64,000 nt of DNA from Simplicispira sp. 125 (lineage in GTDB: Bacteria; Pseudomonadota; Gammaproteobacteria; Burkholderiales; Burkholderiaceae_C). A model generated the notes under the pieces. The model was not told the origin of the DNA and searched no databases. It saw only the letters and a list, made by a program, of their open reading frames with translations. Shown here one piece after another: positions 34,139-43,753 of this stretch (its first letter is position 1; each line of letters starts with the position of its first letter). The stretch is taken from the NCBI RefSeq assembly GCF_003096555.1, contig NZ_QEKM01000001.1, positions 1,116,001 through 1,180,000 on the forward strand, written 5' to 3'. The position numbers and the translations under genes are program-made.

Positions 34139-35719
34139 TCAGGACGCGAGCCAGACGTCGTTGAATTTCGGCTTGCCCAGCAAGTTGGGCACGAAGTCGC
34201 GCACTTGTGGCGCGGCTGCCGCCACTTCTACCTGGAAAACCAAGGGCGCCACGTAGGCTCCTTCCATGACGGTACGCTGGATGCTGGAGAACACCCGCTG
34301 GCGGTCTGCCAAGGTCTCGCGGGCCCGGCTCTCCTGGAGCAACTTTGTGAACTCTGGAGAGATTTCCGTACGTCCGGCATTGAAATAGGCGCTCGTACCA
34401 TACAGAGATCCGTAGGACATACTGGGATCGGGTCGCCCAGTCCAGGCCGACAACAGGGCGTCCGTTTTCTTCTCGCTACCAAAGAACTGGGAGGCAGCTT
34501 CGGCCACCGGGGCGGCAATGAAGCGCGTCTTGATCCCGACCTTTCCGAGCTGCTCCATCACGATTTCGTTGCGGCGCACCGAGTCTTGGTCATTGTTGCC
34601 ACCAAACACAATTTCGATGTTGGAGAGGCCTGACTCTGCAACCAGTTTGCGTGCACGCTCGGGATCAAAGGGGTACAGGCCCACCAGTGATTTGTCGTAG
34701 GCCCAGTGGGCCGATGGAAGTTGCATGTGCGCGATTTCGCCCAGGCCTCCCATACCGGCCTTCAAGAAGGCGTCGCGGTCGATGGCAAAGTTGATGGCTT
34801 GACGCACCTTGAGGTTACTGAGTGCACCACGCGCGAAGTTGAAGTAAATCTGATGCAGGTACAGCGTGGGGCCCGTGACGAATTTCAAATTTTTGGCACG
34901 GTCGATGATTGGTTTGTAGCGTGCAGACAAGGAATGCACAAAATGGTTCTGGTTGGCCACTACCGAGCGCAACGCCGTAGCGTTGTCTACGATGATGTTG
35001 AATTCGATGCCGTCCACATAGGGCTGATCAGCGCGCCAATATTGTTCGTGCCGCACCAACGTCACGTTTTGACCGTCGGCCCATTTGACGAATTTCCAAG
35101 GGCCGGCGCCCACTGGCTTGCGGTCGTGGTCCGCGCCCAGTTCGCGCACAGCCTTGGGCGACACCATCATGCCGGCACGGTCCGACAAGGAGGCGGGCAG
35201 GGTGTAATCCGGCTGGTTCAGCGATACCTTGACCTGCAGGGGGCCTGTCACTTCAACCTGAGAAATGTTGGCGAGGTCTGCCTTGAGGTTGGAGCGCGCG
35301 TCCTGGCGATTCCGGTCAAGATTGAACTTCACGGCTTGCGCGTCGCACGCAGTGCCATCGTGGAATTTCACCCCGGGGCGCAGCGTTAACACCATGGTGC
35401 GTGGATCTGGAAATGCCCACTCTGCAAGGCCAGGCTTGGTCTGCAGAGTCTTGTAGTCCCACTCCACCAAGGTGTCATAAAGAGTCCACAGGTAGGCGTG
35501 GTCGGTTCCTGCTCCTCCGGTGGCCGGATCCAGGCTCGAGGGATTGACCAGCGCGGCCACCTTCAGAACGCCGCCTTTTTGGCGTGCAGCCTGCGCCCAG
35601 ACGGGCATGCTTGCTCCGCCCGCCATGGCAGCGCTGGCTGCCAGCATGGACGCCAGGGCGCGTCGCCGCGCAGGGTCAAAGGCATGGGACGGCGTAGTGT
35701 GCAAGATGTCTGTTTTCAC
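34139..35719 (-). CDS. periplasmic substrate-binding protein of a peptide-type ABC importer
   Basis: A 526-residue family 5 solute-binding protein. The N-terminus has RRRALASMLAAS before a hydrophobic segment ending AQA, a likely Tat or Sec signal. The mature part shows the family pattern (SLDPATGG, LRPGVKFHDGT, NLDRNRQDARS, NFAIDRDAFL). The start is GTG at 35719, with AGGAGACAAAAA directly upstream, which decides it. It lies between the two ATPase genes and the two permease genes. The binding pocket cannot be read, but co-transcription with a CoA ligase and a carboxylase suggests an organic acid or an acid conjugate (inference). Confidence 0.9.
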   Translation of the reverse strand: MKTDILHTTPSHAFDPARRRALASMLAASAAMAGGASMPVWAQAARQKGGVLKVAALVNPSSLDPATGGAGTDHAYLWTLYDTLVEWDYKTLQTKPGLAEWAFPDPRTMVLTLRPGVKFHDGTACDAQAVKFNLDRNRQDARSNLKADLANISQVEVTGPLQVKVSLNQPDYTLPASLSDRAGMMVSPKAVRELGADHDRKPVGAGPWKFVKWADGQNVTLVRHEQYWRADQPYVDGIEFNIIVDNATALRSVVANQNHFVHSLSARYKPIIDRAKNLKFVTGPTLYLHQIYFNFARGALSNLKVRQAINFAIDRDAFLKAGMGGLGEIAHMQLPSAHWAYDKSLVGLYPFDPERARKLVAESGLSNIEIVFGGNNDQDSVRRNEIVMEQLGKVGIKTRFIAAPVAEAASQFFGSEKKTDALLSAWTGRPDPSMSYGSLYGTSAYFNAGRTEISPEFTKLLQESRARETLADRQRVFSSIQRTVMEGAYVAPLVFQVEVAAAAPQVRDFVPNLLGKPKFNDVWLAS

Positions 35720-35746
35720 TTTTTGTCTCCTGGGGTCGGTTGAAAG

Positions 35747-36757
35747 TCAAATAGCAGGCAAGGGATCGGCCTGGGCGATGTGGCAAGCAACCCAATGCCC
35801 GGGCTTCAATTCGTTCCAGGCGGGTACTTGTTCTGCACAAACAGGCAGCGCATGGGGGCAACGGGTGCGGAAAACGCATCCCGAGGGAGGCGCAACCGGG
35901 CTTGGAATGTCGCCATTCAAGGCCATGCGCTGTTCCTGTCGCATCGATGCAGGCAAAGGCACAGGTTCGGCCGACAACAACGCCTGTGTGTAGGGATGCA
36001 ACGGGGCATGTGCCACGGATTCAGCGGGTCCCATTTCCATGAAGCGGCCCAGGTACATCACCGCCACGCGGTCGCTGATGTGCGCAACTACGGAAAGGTC
36101 ATGGGTGATGAAAACGTAGGTCAGCCCCAGTTCACGCTGTAGTTCAGCAAACAGGTTGAGCACTTCACCGCGAATGGACACGTCCAGCGCGGCCACGACT
36201 TCATCACAAACGAGGAGCCGAGGATGCAGGGTGAGCGCACGGGCGATATTGGCGCGTTGCTTCTGTCCACCAGAGAGCTGGTGGGGGTATCGATCGGCAT
36301 GCGCCGCTGAAAGCCCCACACGCTCCAGTGCCTGTTGGGCCGCTTGATGGCATGCCTGTCGTGTCAGTGTGCCCGTCACCAGTAAGGGCTCGGCCACTGA
36401 TTCGCCAATCTTCATGCGGGGATTGAGCGAGGCGTTCGGGTCTTGAAAAATGATCTGGAATTGCCTGCGCTCCACGCGCAATTGCGCCGCAGTGAGTGTG
36501 GTTGGATCCACACCAGCATGGGCAATGCGCCCGCGTGTGGGCGCTACCAAGGACACCAATGCCCGGCCCAGTGTGGTCTTGCCGGAACCAGATTCCCCAA
36601 TGATGCCGAAAGTTTCCCCGGCGCCAACATCAAAACTCACCCCGTTGACCGCCTTGAGCGTCTGGCGCGTACCTTTCAATGCAAACTCCACCTGCAGGTC
36701 ATGTACTTGCAAAAGGGGTACGCCGTTCATGGACTGGGTTCCATTCGGTGCGCTCAT
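35747..36757 (-). CDS. peptide-type ABC transporter ATP-binding protein (DppF/OppF family)
   Basis: A 336-residue ATPase with Walker A GESGSGKTT, signature LSGGQKQR and Walker B LLVCDEVVAALD. The C-terminal oligopeptide-transporter extension contains the cysteines of its probable Fe-S or zinc site (GCVFRTRCPHALPVC). The Walker B-adjacent sequence VVAALD replaces the usual PVSALD/PTTALD. Its ATG overlaps the stop of the upstream ATPase gene as ATGA, so the two ATPases are made together and should form a heterodimer. Confidence 0.91.
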   Translation of the reverse strand: MSAPNGTQSMNGVPLLQVHDLQVEFALKGTRQTLKAVNGVSFDVGAGETFGIIGESGSGKTTLGRALVSLVAPTRGRIAHAGVDPTTLTAAQLRVERRQFQIIFQDPNASLNPRMKIGESVAEPLLVTGTLTRQACHQAAQQALERVGLSAAHADRYPHQLSGGQKQRANIARALTLHPRLLVCDEVVAALDVSIRGEVLNLFAELQRELGLTYVFITHDLSVVAHISDRVAVMYLGRFMEMGPAESVAHAPLHPYTQALLSAEPVPLPASMRQEQRMALNGDIPSPVAPPSGCVFRTRCPHALPVCAEQVPAWNELKPGHWVACHIAQADPLPAI

Positions 36758-37797
36758 GGCGTGATCACTCCGGGCAACGTCAGTTGTGGGGCACGGATGC
36801 AGCGCACCAGGCTGCCCTTCCCCTCGAGCGCCACCAACGATTGAGGCTGCTGGCATTCAGCCTGGGCGTGCAGGCAACGTGTTTGAAAGCGGCATCCTGC
36901 AATCTCGTCCTGGGGTGCTGGCACACGCCCGGCCACGAAACCCAGCGGCGCCTTTCGTTTGGAAAAGCGCGGCAGTGAGCGCAGCAAGCCGGACGTGTAG
37001 GGATGCCGTGGCTCCAATAAGACGCTGTCAACCTGCGCGTCTTCAACCACTTCACCTGCGTACATGGTCACCATGCGCGTGCAGGTCTCTGCAACCACGC
37101 CCAAGTCATGCGTGATAAACAGAAGCGCCGTTCCAGTGCGTTCGCTGAGGTCGCGCAGCAAGGCCGTGATTTGGGCCTGTACCGTTACATCGAGCGCTGT
37201 AGTGGGTTCATCTGCAATCACCAGACGGGGCTCACAGATCAAAGCCATGGCGATCATCACCCGTTGGCGCATACCGCCAGAAAGCTGGTGCGGATACTCG
37301 TCATAGCGCTGGCGGGGCAGGGGGATGCCCACCTGCGCCAAAGCGTTTTCGGTGCGTTCGCGTGCTTCTGCCCTGGAACACTTGAAGTGAGCCCGGTAAG
37401 CCTCAGCGATCTGCTCACCCACTGTGAAAACGGGGTCAAGCGCACTCATGGGCTCCTGAAACACCATGCCTATTCCTCGGCCGCGCAGGGCGCGCATGCG
37501 CCGCTGGCTGAAGCCCAGCAAATCCTGGCCATCAAACAGCACCTGACCCGAAACCTGTGTACCCATCGGAGGCAGCAGACGCATCAAAGCCAGGCCCGTG
37601 ACGGTTTTTCCGCACCCACTCTCGCCGACCAACCCAATGCGTTCACCCGCATGCACGTTGAAGGAAACGTTGCGTACGACCGGTGACGGACCTGTACTGG
37701 TAGCGAAAGTCACCCCAAGGTTGCGCACTTCAAGCACCGGAGAGGCTGCAACTGAGGGCGAAGGAACAGAGGGGGTCATGGACGAGAGGGTTTGCAT
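36754..37797 (-). CDS. peptide-type ABC transporter ATP-binding protein (DppD/OppD family)
   Basis: A 347-residue ATPase with Walker [11 protein letters not shown]-loop [12 protein letters not shown], signature LSGGMRQR and Walker [13 protein letters not shown]. The C-terminal region has the family's cysteine cluster (GCRFQTRC). ATG 37797 is preferred over a GTG two codons upstream. The BCCP gene is 33 bases upstream on the same strand. Both ATPases together energise the DppB/DppC-type permease pair. Confidence 0.91.
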   Translation of the reverse strand: MQTLSSMTPSVPSPSVAASPVLEVRNLGVTFATSTGPSPVVRNVSFNVHAGERIGLVGESGCGKTVTGLALMRLLPPMGTQVSGQVLFDGQDLLGFSQRRMRALRGRGIGMVFQEPMSALDPVFTVGEQIAEAYRAHFKCSRAEARERTENALAQVGIPLPRQRYDEYPHQLSGGMRQRVMIAMALICEPRLVIADEPTTALDVTVQAQITALLRDLSERTGTALLFITHDLGVVAETCTRMVTMYAGEVVEDAQVDSVLLEPRHPYTSGLLRSLPRFSKRKAPLGFVAGRVPAPQDEIAGCRFQTRCLHAQAECQQPQSLVALEGKGSLVRCIRAPQLTLPGVITP

Positions 37798-37830
37798 GGG
37801 CACACCAGGAGCGCAGTAAAGTCTGTCGCC

Positions 37831-38055
37831 TTAGTTGGCAGTGACGACCGCAAGGATCTGGCCTTCTTCGACCATGTCTCCTTCGGCAACCAGCACACGC
37901 ACCAAAGTGCCATCCACCGTCGTCTCCAAAGGAATTTCCATCTTCATGGATTCGACAATGAGCACGCTTTCACCCGTGATAACGGCATCGCCGATGTTCT
38001 TTTCGATCTTCCAGACCTTGCCTGTGACCAGAGATTGCAATTGAATTTTGTTCAT
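37831..38055 (-). CDS. biotin carboxyl carrier protein (74 residues)
   Basis: A small stand-alone biotinyl domain. The biotin attachment motif reads ESMKMEIP (Lys in place of the usual EAMKM context), about 35 residues from the C-terminus, inside the classic two-sheet hammerhead pattern. It is free rather than fused to the biotin carboxylase, resembling the small BCCP in the Bacillus yng leucine-type cluster (recall). It lies five bases after the biotin carboxylase stop. It would carry CO2 between the carboxylase and carboxyltransferase. Confidence 0.9.
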   Translation of the reverse strand: MNKIQLQSLVTGKVWKIEKNIGDAVITGESVLIVESMKMEIPLETTVDGTLVRVLVAEGDMVEEGQILAVVTAN

Positions 38056-38060
38056 GGGGT

Positions 38061-39443
38061 TTACTTGAAAAGTTGAGGCCGCAAACTGCGCACCATTTCG
38101 GTGTGCACTTGGCCCGATACGAAATCGTCGGAACGCAATGCGTCCAACAGAAAAGCGAGGTTGGTCTTGACGCCCTGAATCTGGACGGACTCCAACGCCG
38201 TGAGCAATCGTTGGCGTGCGGTTTCTCGATCCTGTCCGTGGGCAATGATCTTCGCCAACATAGGGTCGTAATACGGCGTGACTTGCGCCCCTTGCGCATA
38301 GCCTGTCTCGGTACGCAGCCCCGGACCTTGCGGCAGTTCGAAGACGGTAAGCGGCCCCGGAGAAGGGAAGAAGCGCTGTGGGTCTTCGGCATACAGCCGT
38401 GCTTCAATCGCATGGCCGTTCAGCGATGGCGCTATGGGCAAAACATCCTTCATCCGCTGACCAGCTGCCAGGCGAACCTGTGCACACACCAGATCCACGC
38501 CCGTGACTTCTTCTGTCACAGCATGCTCAACCTGAAGCCGCGTGTTCATTTCGAGGAAATGAAAGCGTTGATCAACGGTGTCGTACAACATTTCTACCGT
38601 TCCAATAACGTCGTACCCAAAGCTGCCAAGCACTTGAGCAATCCGCTCGCACGTGGCATCCAGCAGATCGCGGGGAATGCCCGGTGCCGGGGCTTCTTCC
38701 AAGACCTTTTGGTGGCGGCGTTGTACGGAGCAATCGCGCTCGAACAGAACCCGCACTTGACCGTACCGATCTGCAAGAACCTGGAATTCCACGTGGCGGG
38801 GCTTTTGCACCAAACGCTCTACATAAATCTCCACACTGGAGAAGCTGCGCTGCGCCAGGGATCGTGCTGTGTCCCAAGCGCGGGCCAGGCCTTCGTCATC
38901 GTGCGCCGGAAGCATTCCTATGCCACCTCCGCCGGCTGCAGGCTTCACCAACACCGGGTAGCCCACGCCGGTGATGCTGGCGCGCTGCTCGGGTGACAGG
39001 TCCGCCCACTCTGCGGTGTAGACCGGGCTGGATGGCGCAACGGGAATGCCACGCGCAGCCATGAAGTCACGCGCCTTGGTCTTGTGACCCATCAGGTCGA
39101 TCCAGTCGGCCTTGGGGCCAATGAAGGTCGCGCCGTAGGCCTCCACGGCCCGCGCAAAGTCTGCGTTTTCCGAAAGAAACCCGTAACCGGGATGCACGGC
39201 ATCTGCGCCACTGCGTTGCAGGACGCCAAGCAGGGCGGTGATGTTGAGGTAACTGTGTTGGGGCGTGGCTGGCCCCAGGGCATACGCTTCGTCCGCTTCG
39301 CGGACATACGGCAGGTCAGCATCAGCATCCGAATACACCGCCACCGAGGCGACGCCCAAGGCTCGCAGAGCGCGCACCACACGTGCGGCCACGGCACCAC
39401 GATTGGCGATCAGTACTTTGCGGAACATGGCGGGGGCAGTCAT
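38061..39443 (-). CDS. biotin carboxylase subunit of an acyl-CoA carboxylase
   Basis: A 460-residue ATP-grasp enzyme that carboxylates biotin on the BCCP. It has KVLIANRGAVAARV, the glycine-rich loop KPAAGGGGIGM, FERDCSVQRRHQKV and FLEMNTRLQVEHAVTE with the catalytic Glu and Arg. There is no fused BCCP domain at the C-terminus. The ATG overlaps the stop of the carboxyltransferase gene (ATGA). The organism must also have an essential acetyl-CoA carboxylase AccC elsewhere; this copy belongs to a catabolic-looking operon. Confidence 0.93.
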   Translation of the reverse strand: MTAPAMFRKVLIANRGAVAARVVRALRALGVASVAVYSDADADLPYVREADEAYALGPATPQHSYLNITALLGVLQRSGADAVHPGYGFLSENADFARAVEAYGATFIGPKADWIDLMGHKTKARDFMAARGIPVAPSSPVYTAEWADLSPEQRASITGVGYPVLVKPAAGGGGIGMLPAHDDEGLARAWDTARSLAQRSFSSVEIYVERLVQKPRHVEFQVLADRYGQVRVLFERDCSVQRRHQKVLEEAPAPGIPRDLLDATCERIAQVLGSFGYDVIGTVEMLYDTVDQRFHFLEMNTRLQVEHAVTEEVTGVDLVCAQVRLAAGQRMKDVLPIAPSLNGHAIEARLYAEDPQRFFPSPGPLTVFELPQGPGLRTETGYAQGAQVTPYYDPMLAKIIAHGQDRETARQRLLTALESVQIQGVKTNLAFLLDALRSDDFVSGQVHTEMVRSLRPQLFK

Positions 39444-40987
39444 GGGCGATACCGCACGGTAAAGCCGCGTGAGGCCCGCAAGGGCGCGCCCAGGTTGGCA
39501 AAGTCGCACAGCACGCGACGGGTATCCCGCGGATCGATGATGTCCTCAATCCCAAACTTCTCGGCCGTCAGCATGGGCGAAGACAGGTCTGCCAACCGCT
39601 GCGCAATCAGCTTTCTTTCGGCGATCGGGTCTTCCGCAGCCTCCAACTCTTTTTTGTAGGCAGCTTCCAGTCCTCCCGCAACCGGCAGCGAACCCCATTG
39701 TGCGGATGGCCATGCATAACGCATGGTGAAGCGGCCTTCGGGGCGGTGAGCAGCACCTGCTATGCCAAAGCATTTGCGCAGGATGACGGTGCACCAGGGC
39801 ACGGTAGTCTGGCTAATAGCCGACATGGCACGCACGCCTGCACGGATAGTCGCGGCTTGCTCAGCTTCTATGCCAATCTGGAAGCCAGGCACGTCGACCA
39901 GGTGTACAACGGGCAAGCGGAAGGTTTCAGCAAGGTCAATGAAGCGCGTAACCTTTTCACTGGCCGCACGGGTCCAGCCGCCGCCATAAATGTAGGGATC
40001 GTTGGCCACAATGGCGACAGGCCAGCCATCAAGCCGCGCAAATCCGGTCACCAGCGATCGCCCCCAGTGGCGGCCTATCTCGAAAAAATCACCCTGGTCC
40101 ACCAACTTTTGCAATAAAGGCCGGATGGCATACACCTTGCGATCGTCGCGCGGAATGGTGGAGAGCAAAGACTCTTCGCTGCGGTCCACCGGATCGGCAT
40201 TGGCCGCGCGTGGCGGCAAGCTGTCAACGCTGCGGGGCAGGAACGACAGGAAGCGGCGCGTGCGCGCAAACGCTTCGGCTTCACTGGCCACTTCATCGTC
40301 TACCGTGCCATTGCGCGCATGGATGTCGGCGCCGCCTAGCTCTTCCTTGGTCACCATTTGACCCAGGTGGGCCACTAGTGGTGGGCCTGCAGCAAACAAC
40401 TGGCCCGTACCTTTGATGATCAAGGAGTAGTGGCTTGCCGCAACACGGGCAGCACCTAGGCCGGCGACAGAGCCGAGCGCCAAGGCCACTACGGGGACTT
40501 GCGAAAGATTTTGATCCACCACTTCCCAGCCTGGCACGGTGGGAATATAGGTGTAGCCCATGTTTTCCAATTGCTTGACGGAACCGCCGCCTCCAGTGCC
40601 ATCGACCAGGCGCACCAGTGGCATGCGCATTCCCTTGGCCATGTGCTCGGGATACATGAGTTTTTCAAAAATACTGGCATCGCTGGCCCCGCCGCGCACA
40701 GTGAAGTCATCACCCACGACCGCGACAGGTTGCCCGTCGATGTGACCCCATCCGGCCACCTGATTGGTGGGAACGAAATCTTCAATGCCCCCTTGCGTAT
40801 TGCGTACCGCCCAACCGCTGAGTCCGCCGACTTCACGGAAGGTGCCCGCATCAAGGAGTTGATCAATGCGTTCACGTACGGTGAGTTTTCCGTGCGCATG
40901 TTGGCGCGCCACTTTCTCCTCCCCGCCCATGCGTTGCGCCAAGGTTTTACGCTGTGCAACTTCATTCAATTCGGTCTGCCAGGTCAT
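39440..40987 (-). CDS. acyl-CoA carboxylase carboxyltransferase subunit (PccB/MccB family)
   Basis: A 515-residue crotonase-fold carboxyltransferase with both halves in one chain. The N-terminal ARQHAHGKLTVRERIDQLLD block, the oxyanion-hole region MGGSVA-type (here GSVAGLGAARVA) and C-terminal EAEQAATIRAGVRAMSA, VILRKCFGIAG and RFTMRYAWPSAQWGSLPV are family-typical. Acetyl-, propionyl-, methylcrotonyl- and geranyl-CoA carboxylases share this architecture and the sequence alone does not let me choose. The ATG at 40987 follows an AAAGAAAGAA ribosome site, 37 bases after the CoA-ligase stop. Biotin carboxylase and BCCP follow directly, giving a complete three-part carboxylase. Confidence 0.92.
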   Translation of the reverse strand: MTWQTELNEVAQRKTLAQRMGGEEKVARQHAHGKLTVRERIDQLLDAGTFREVGGLSGWAVRNTQGGIEDFVPTNQVAGWGHIDGQPVAVVGDDFTVRGGASDASIFEKLMYPEHMAKGMRMPLVRLVDGTGGGGSVKQLENMGYTYIPTVPGWEVVDQNLSQVPVVALALGSVAGLGAARVAASHYSLIIKGTGQLFAAGPPLVAHLGQMVTKEELGGADIHARNGTVDDEVASEAEAFARTRRFLSFLPRSVDSLPPRAANADPVDRSEESLLSTIPRDDRKVYAIRPLLQKLVDQGDFFEIGRHWGRSLVTGFARLDGWPVAIVANDPYIYGGGWTRAASEKVTRFIDLAETFRLPVVHLVDVPGFQIGIEAEQAATIRAGVRAMSAISQTTVPWCTVILRKCFGIAGAAHRPEGRFTMRYAWPSAQWGSLPVAGGLEAAYKKELEAAEDPIAERKLIAQRLADLSSPMLTAEKFGIEDIIDPRDTRRVLCDFANLGAPLRASRGFTVRYRP

Positions 40988-41024
40988 GAAATAGATTCTT
41001 TCTTTATGTCGCAGGGCTACGCGA

Positions 41025-42719
41025 TCAAACAGCGGCGCTGAATTGGGTGCGCAACTTGTACTTTTCAATCTTGTTTGTGGCAGTGCGCGGCAGCTCTGCG
41101 ATGAAACGCACATGACGGGGGCGCATGAACTTGGGTAGGTTTTCTGCGATCCAGCTGTGCATAGAGACTTCATCGCACGTGCGGCCTTCTTTGAGGACGA
41201 TGTAGGCCACGATGTCGTCTTCGTCGCCTTCTTGGGCAGGAACCGCAAAAGCGGCAGTCATGGAGACATCCGCATGCTGGTTTAGCAAGTCTTCGATATG
41301 AAAAGAAGACAAGTTTTCTCCGCGTACGCGAATCCGGTCACCCAAACGATCCACGAACAGAAAGGTGCCGTCTTCAAGCTCAGTAGCCGCATCGCCGGTG
41401 TGAAACCACGCATTGCGCAATGCCGCGGCGGTGGCTTCGGGCTTGCCAAAATATTCGAGAAATATGGTGTTCTGCACAAGTGGACGCAGCGCCAGTTGGC
41501 CCACTTCGCCCGGTGCACACAGCTCGTCCGACTCGTCCAGAATCGCCACTTCAAAGAAAGGACTGGGACGCCCCATGAATCCCTTCACACTGGCCTGCTC
41601 TGGAGTGACACACGCCAAACCATTTTCTGCAAACAGCCGGTTCAGCGTTGCGCTGTCATGGCCTTTGAAGAGGGATGCCGGTGTTCCCTCGCCGGGCTCA
41701 CATTCATTGATCAGAGCCACGAGGCCGTTGCCCGATTCGGTCTGTCCAAAACCGCAGGTGATGACGTCGATACCGAACCGTTGCGCAACTGCGTGGTGGT
41801 TGAGCGGAAGCGGTTGCATGTGCACCTTGTTGAGGCTGTTGGTGCGGTCTTTCTCTCCTGCTGGTGCGTTCATTAACCAAGGGATCATGGCGTCCAGCAA
41901 CACCGCCGTGGTTGCACCGACTTGGTCGATGCGATCCCAGAACTGCGTTGGGCTAAAGCGATCCCAGCAGGCAACCTCGCAGCCTACCCAGATGGCGCGT
42001 ACAACGTTGAAAATGGCGCCGCCAACGTGGTAGAGAGGAAGGTCGTTATAGACAACATCCTGCTGCGTCATGATGAGTCGAGCGTTGTAGGTGTATTGCG
42101 CCATCCAGCGGTGCGGTTGCACCACACCCTTGGCTGGCCCGGTCGTACCCGAGGTGTAGACGATGTTCGCTGGATCGCTGGGCAAGGTGCGGACGTCTGG
42201 CCGTGTGTATCTCACGGTGGTATCGGCCAGTTGGTGACAGATGGCACCCGACGGCCTGGGCGTTTGTGCTTCTACAGCATCATGCGAAAGGATCAGCGCC
42301 GGTTTTTCCGTCAACGTATCCCACACGGCTGCGATTTCCTGCAATCCCGATGCATCCACCAAGACGGCGCACGGGCGCGTGTCGTTGATTTGATAGGAAA
42401 GGAGACGCCCGGAAAAAGCGAAGTTGATCGGCGCATAGACAGCTCCCGCCTTCCAGACGCCAAACATCAGCAGCGCAGCATGCAGGGGATTGCGTGTCAG
42501 CGTTGACACCCGGCGCCCTCGTGCAAATCCTTGGCTCGACAGAAAACCAGCCACGGAATCTGTTTGAGCACTGAACTCGCGGTAGGTAAGAAGAAGGTCC
42601 TTCTCACCATAGAAAAAGCAACGGGCCGACGGTCTTTCAACGGACCATTTGTCGAGTTGCTCGACAACTGATTCGCCATGTCGCGCCATTTTTGCGGTGA
42701 GCGTGTGCATGTTGTTCAT
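41025..42719 (-). CDS. AMP-forming acyl-CoA synthetase
   Basis: A 564-residue ANL-superfamily ligase that activates a carboxylic acid with ATP and CoA. Motifs seen are the phosphate-binding YTSGTTGPAKGVV, the adenine-binding CGFGQTESG, the hinge region VDRLGDRIRVRGENLSS and the C-terminal catalytic lysine in RTATNKIEKYKL. GGAGG stands seven bases before the ATG at 42719, which decides the start. It is the first gene of the nine-gene minus-strand operon; the promoter must lie in the 236-base gap shared with a divergent GntR regulator. The acid substrate is unknown. Confidence 0.92.
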   Translation of the reverse strand: MNNMHTLTAKMARHGESVVEQLDKWSVERPSARCFFYGEKDLLLTYREFSAQTDSVAGFLSSQGFARGRRVSTLTRNPLHAALLMFGVWKAGAVYAPINFAFSGRLLSYQINDTRPCAVLVDASGLQEIAAVWDTLTEKPALILSHDAVEAQTPRPSGAICHQLADTTVRYTRPDVRTLPSDPANIVYTSGTTGPAKGVVQPHRWMAQYTYNARLIMTQQDVVYNDLPLYHVGGAIFNVVRAIWVGCEVACWDRFSPTQFWDRIDQVGATTAVLLDAMIPWLMNAPAGEKDRTNSLNKVHMQPLPLNHHAVAQRFGIDVITCGFGQTESGNGLVALINECEPGEGTPASLFKGHDSATLNRLFAENGLACVTPEQASVKGFMGRPSPFFEVAILDESDELCAPGEVGQLALRPLVQNTIFLEYFGKPEATAAALRNAWFHTGDAATELEDGTFLFVDRLGDRIRVRGENLSSFHIEDLLNQHADVSMTAAFAVPAQEGDEDDIVAYIVLKEGRTCDEVSMHSWIAENLPKFMRPRHVRFIAELPRTATNKIEKYKLRTQFSAAV

Positions 42720-42795
42720 CTCTTGCCTCCAATACGCGATCCGGAGTGGATGGCGTGCAGTGTTTTGCATTATGCATGCGCACGATCAACTGTCG

Positions 42796-42813
42796 ATTGT
42801 TAACCGTGTAACA
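42796..42813. promoter_or_regulatory. candidate GntR operator between the CoA-ligase operon and its divergent regulator
   Basis: The block ATTGTTAACCGTGTAACAT contains two GTnAAC-like half sites spaced by three bases, similar in style to the GT...AC half-site pattern of FadR-subfamily GntR regulators. The surrounding gap (42720-42955) is AT-rich around 42765-42840 and holds no gene. Position between divergent transcription units supports an operator; the exact site is inference. Confidence 0.3.
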
Positions 42814-42955
42814 TAAGAGACTCGGATTCTCGCGTACTCTATGGGTTCTCTGGCAGTCGAATGGCGCGGTCCCACTCGACTGCGTGCAACGACGTACACA
42901 CAAGCACTCTTGCGCAGATCAATACAATTCTTCCGTCGTTGAAACCTCCACTTCC

Positions 42956-43705
42956 ATGCTTGTCGCCTCACTTACCCCAACCCCAACTGGTATATCCAAG
43001 ATGCGAGCAACGACCGTTGCGGAGCAAATTGCAGAGTATTTAGGCGCTCAAATGTTGGCTGGCGCATTGAAGCCAGGCGAAGCAATCGTGGAGCACAAGG
43101 TGGCAGAGATTTTTGGCATTAGCCGGGGGCCGGTACGGGATGCGTTACGCATCTTGGAGCGCCAAGGCTTGGTGCGCATCGAGCCGCGACGTGGAGCATC
43201 CGTTGTAAAGCTCACGCTGAATGACATCATCGATTTGTTCAACGCACGAGCCATGTTGCTCTCCTTGGCGGTGCGCTACCAGGCCATTTCAGGTGATCCA
43301 GCACGGATGCGAACCCTTGAAGGTCCGCTACAAGACGCCCGTAATGGGGTGGACTCCGACGCAGTTTCGGCGGAGGCCTTTGTTCACCTGATTGGTCGAC
43401 TCGGGCTGGCCTTGCTAAAGGCAACCCCAAGCAAGCCCATCATCGATGCCTTCAACAATTTGTCCCACCAAACCGTGTGGAGCCGGATCTGGAAGGACTC
43501 TTCGTTTTTCTATGAATCAAGCGCCGGACGGCAAGAAACTTGTGAGTCATTTGGCAAGGTGTTTAACGCAATCGAAGCCGAGGACCCGGATGCCGCAGCG
43601 CTGCACATGGAAAAGTTCAGCGCGCTGATTCGCAATGAAATGGTGCGTCGTATCCAACCGATGCGCGCAGAGCCGGTCGATGAGTTTCGTCTGCGCTGCT
43701 TTTGA
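42956..43705 (+). CDS. GntR-family regulator, FCD-domain type
   Basis: A 249-residue regulator with an N-terminal GntR winged helix (about residues 18-85; AEIFGISRGPVRDALRILERQGLVRIEPRRGASV in parts) and an all-helical FCD ligand-binding domain with histidines that may hold a metal (FVHLIGRL, ALHMEKF). Regulators of this kind commonly sense organic acids and control the adjacent catabolic operon. The ATG at 42956 is used here; ATG 43001 or GTG 42884 are alternatives. It diverges from the CoA-ligase/carboxylase/importer operon and is its likely repressor. A tRNA gene follows on the opposite strand. Confidence 0.86.
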   Translation: MLVASLTPTPTGISKMRATTVAEQIAEYLGAQMLAGALKPGEAIVEHKVAEIFGISRGPVRDALRILERQGLVRIEPRRGASVVKLTLNDIIDLFNARAMLLSLAVRYQAISGDPARMRTLEGPLQDARNGVDSDAVSAEAFVHLIGRLGLALLKATPSKPIIDAFNNLSHQTVWSRIWKDSSFFYESSAGRQETCESFGKVFNAIEAEDPDAAALHMEKFSALIRNEMVRRIQPMRAEPVDEFRLRCF

Positions 43706-43753
43706 CGATTTCAGCAATCGATAACCAAAAATGGCCCGTATTGAATGCTGTGT

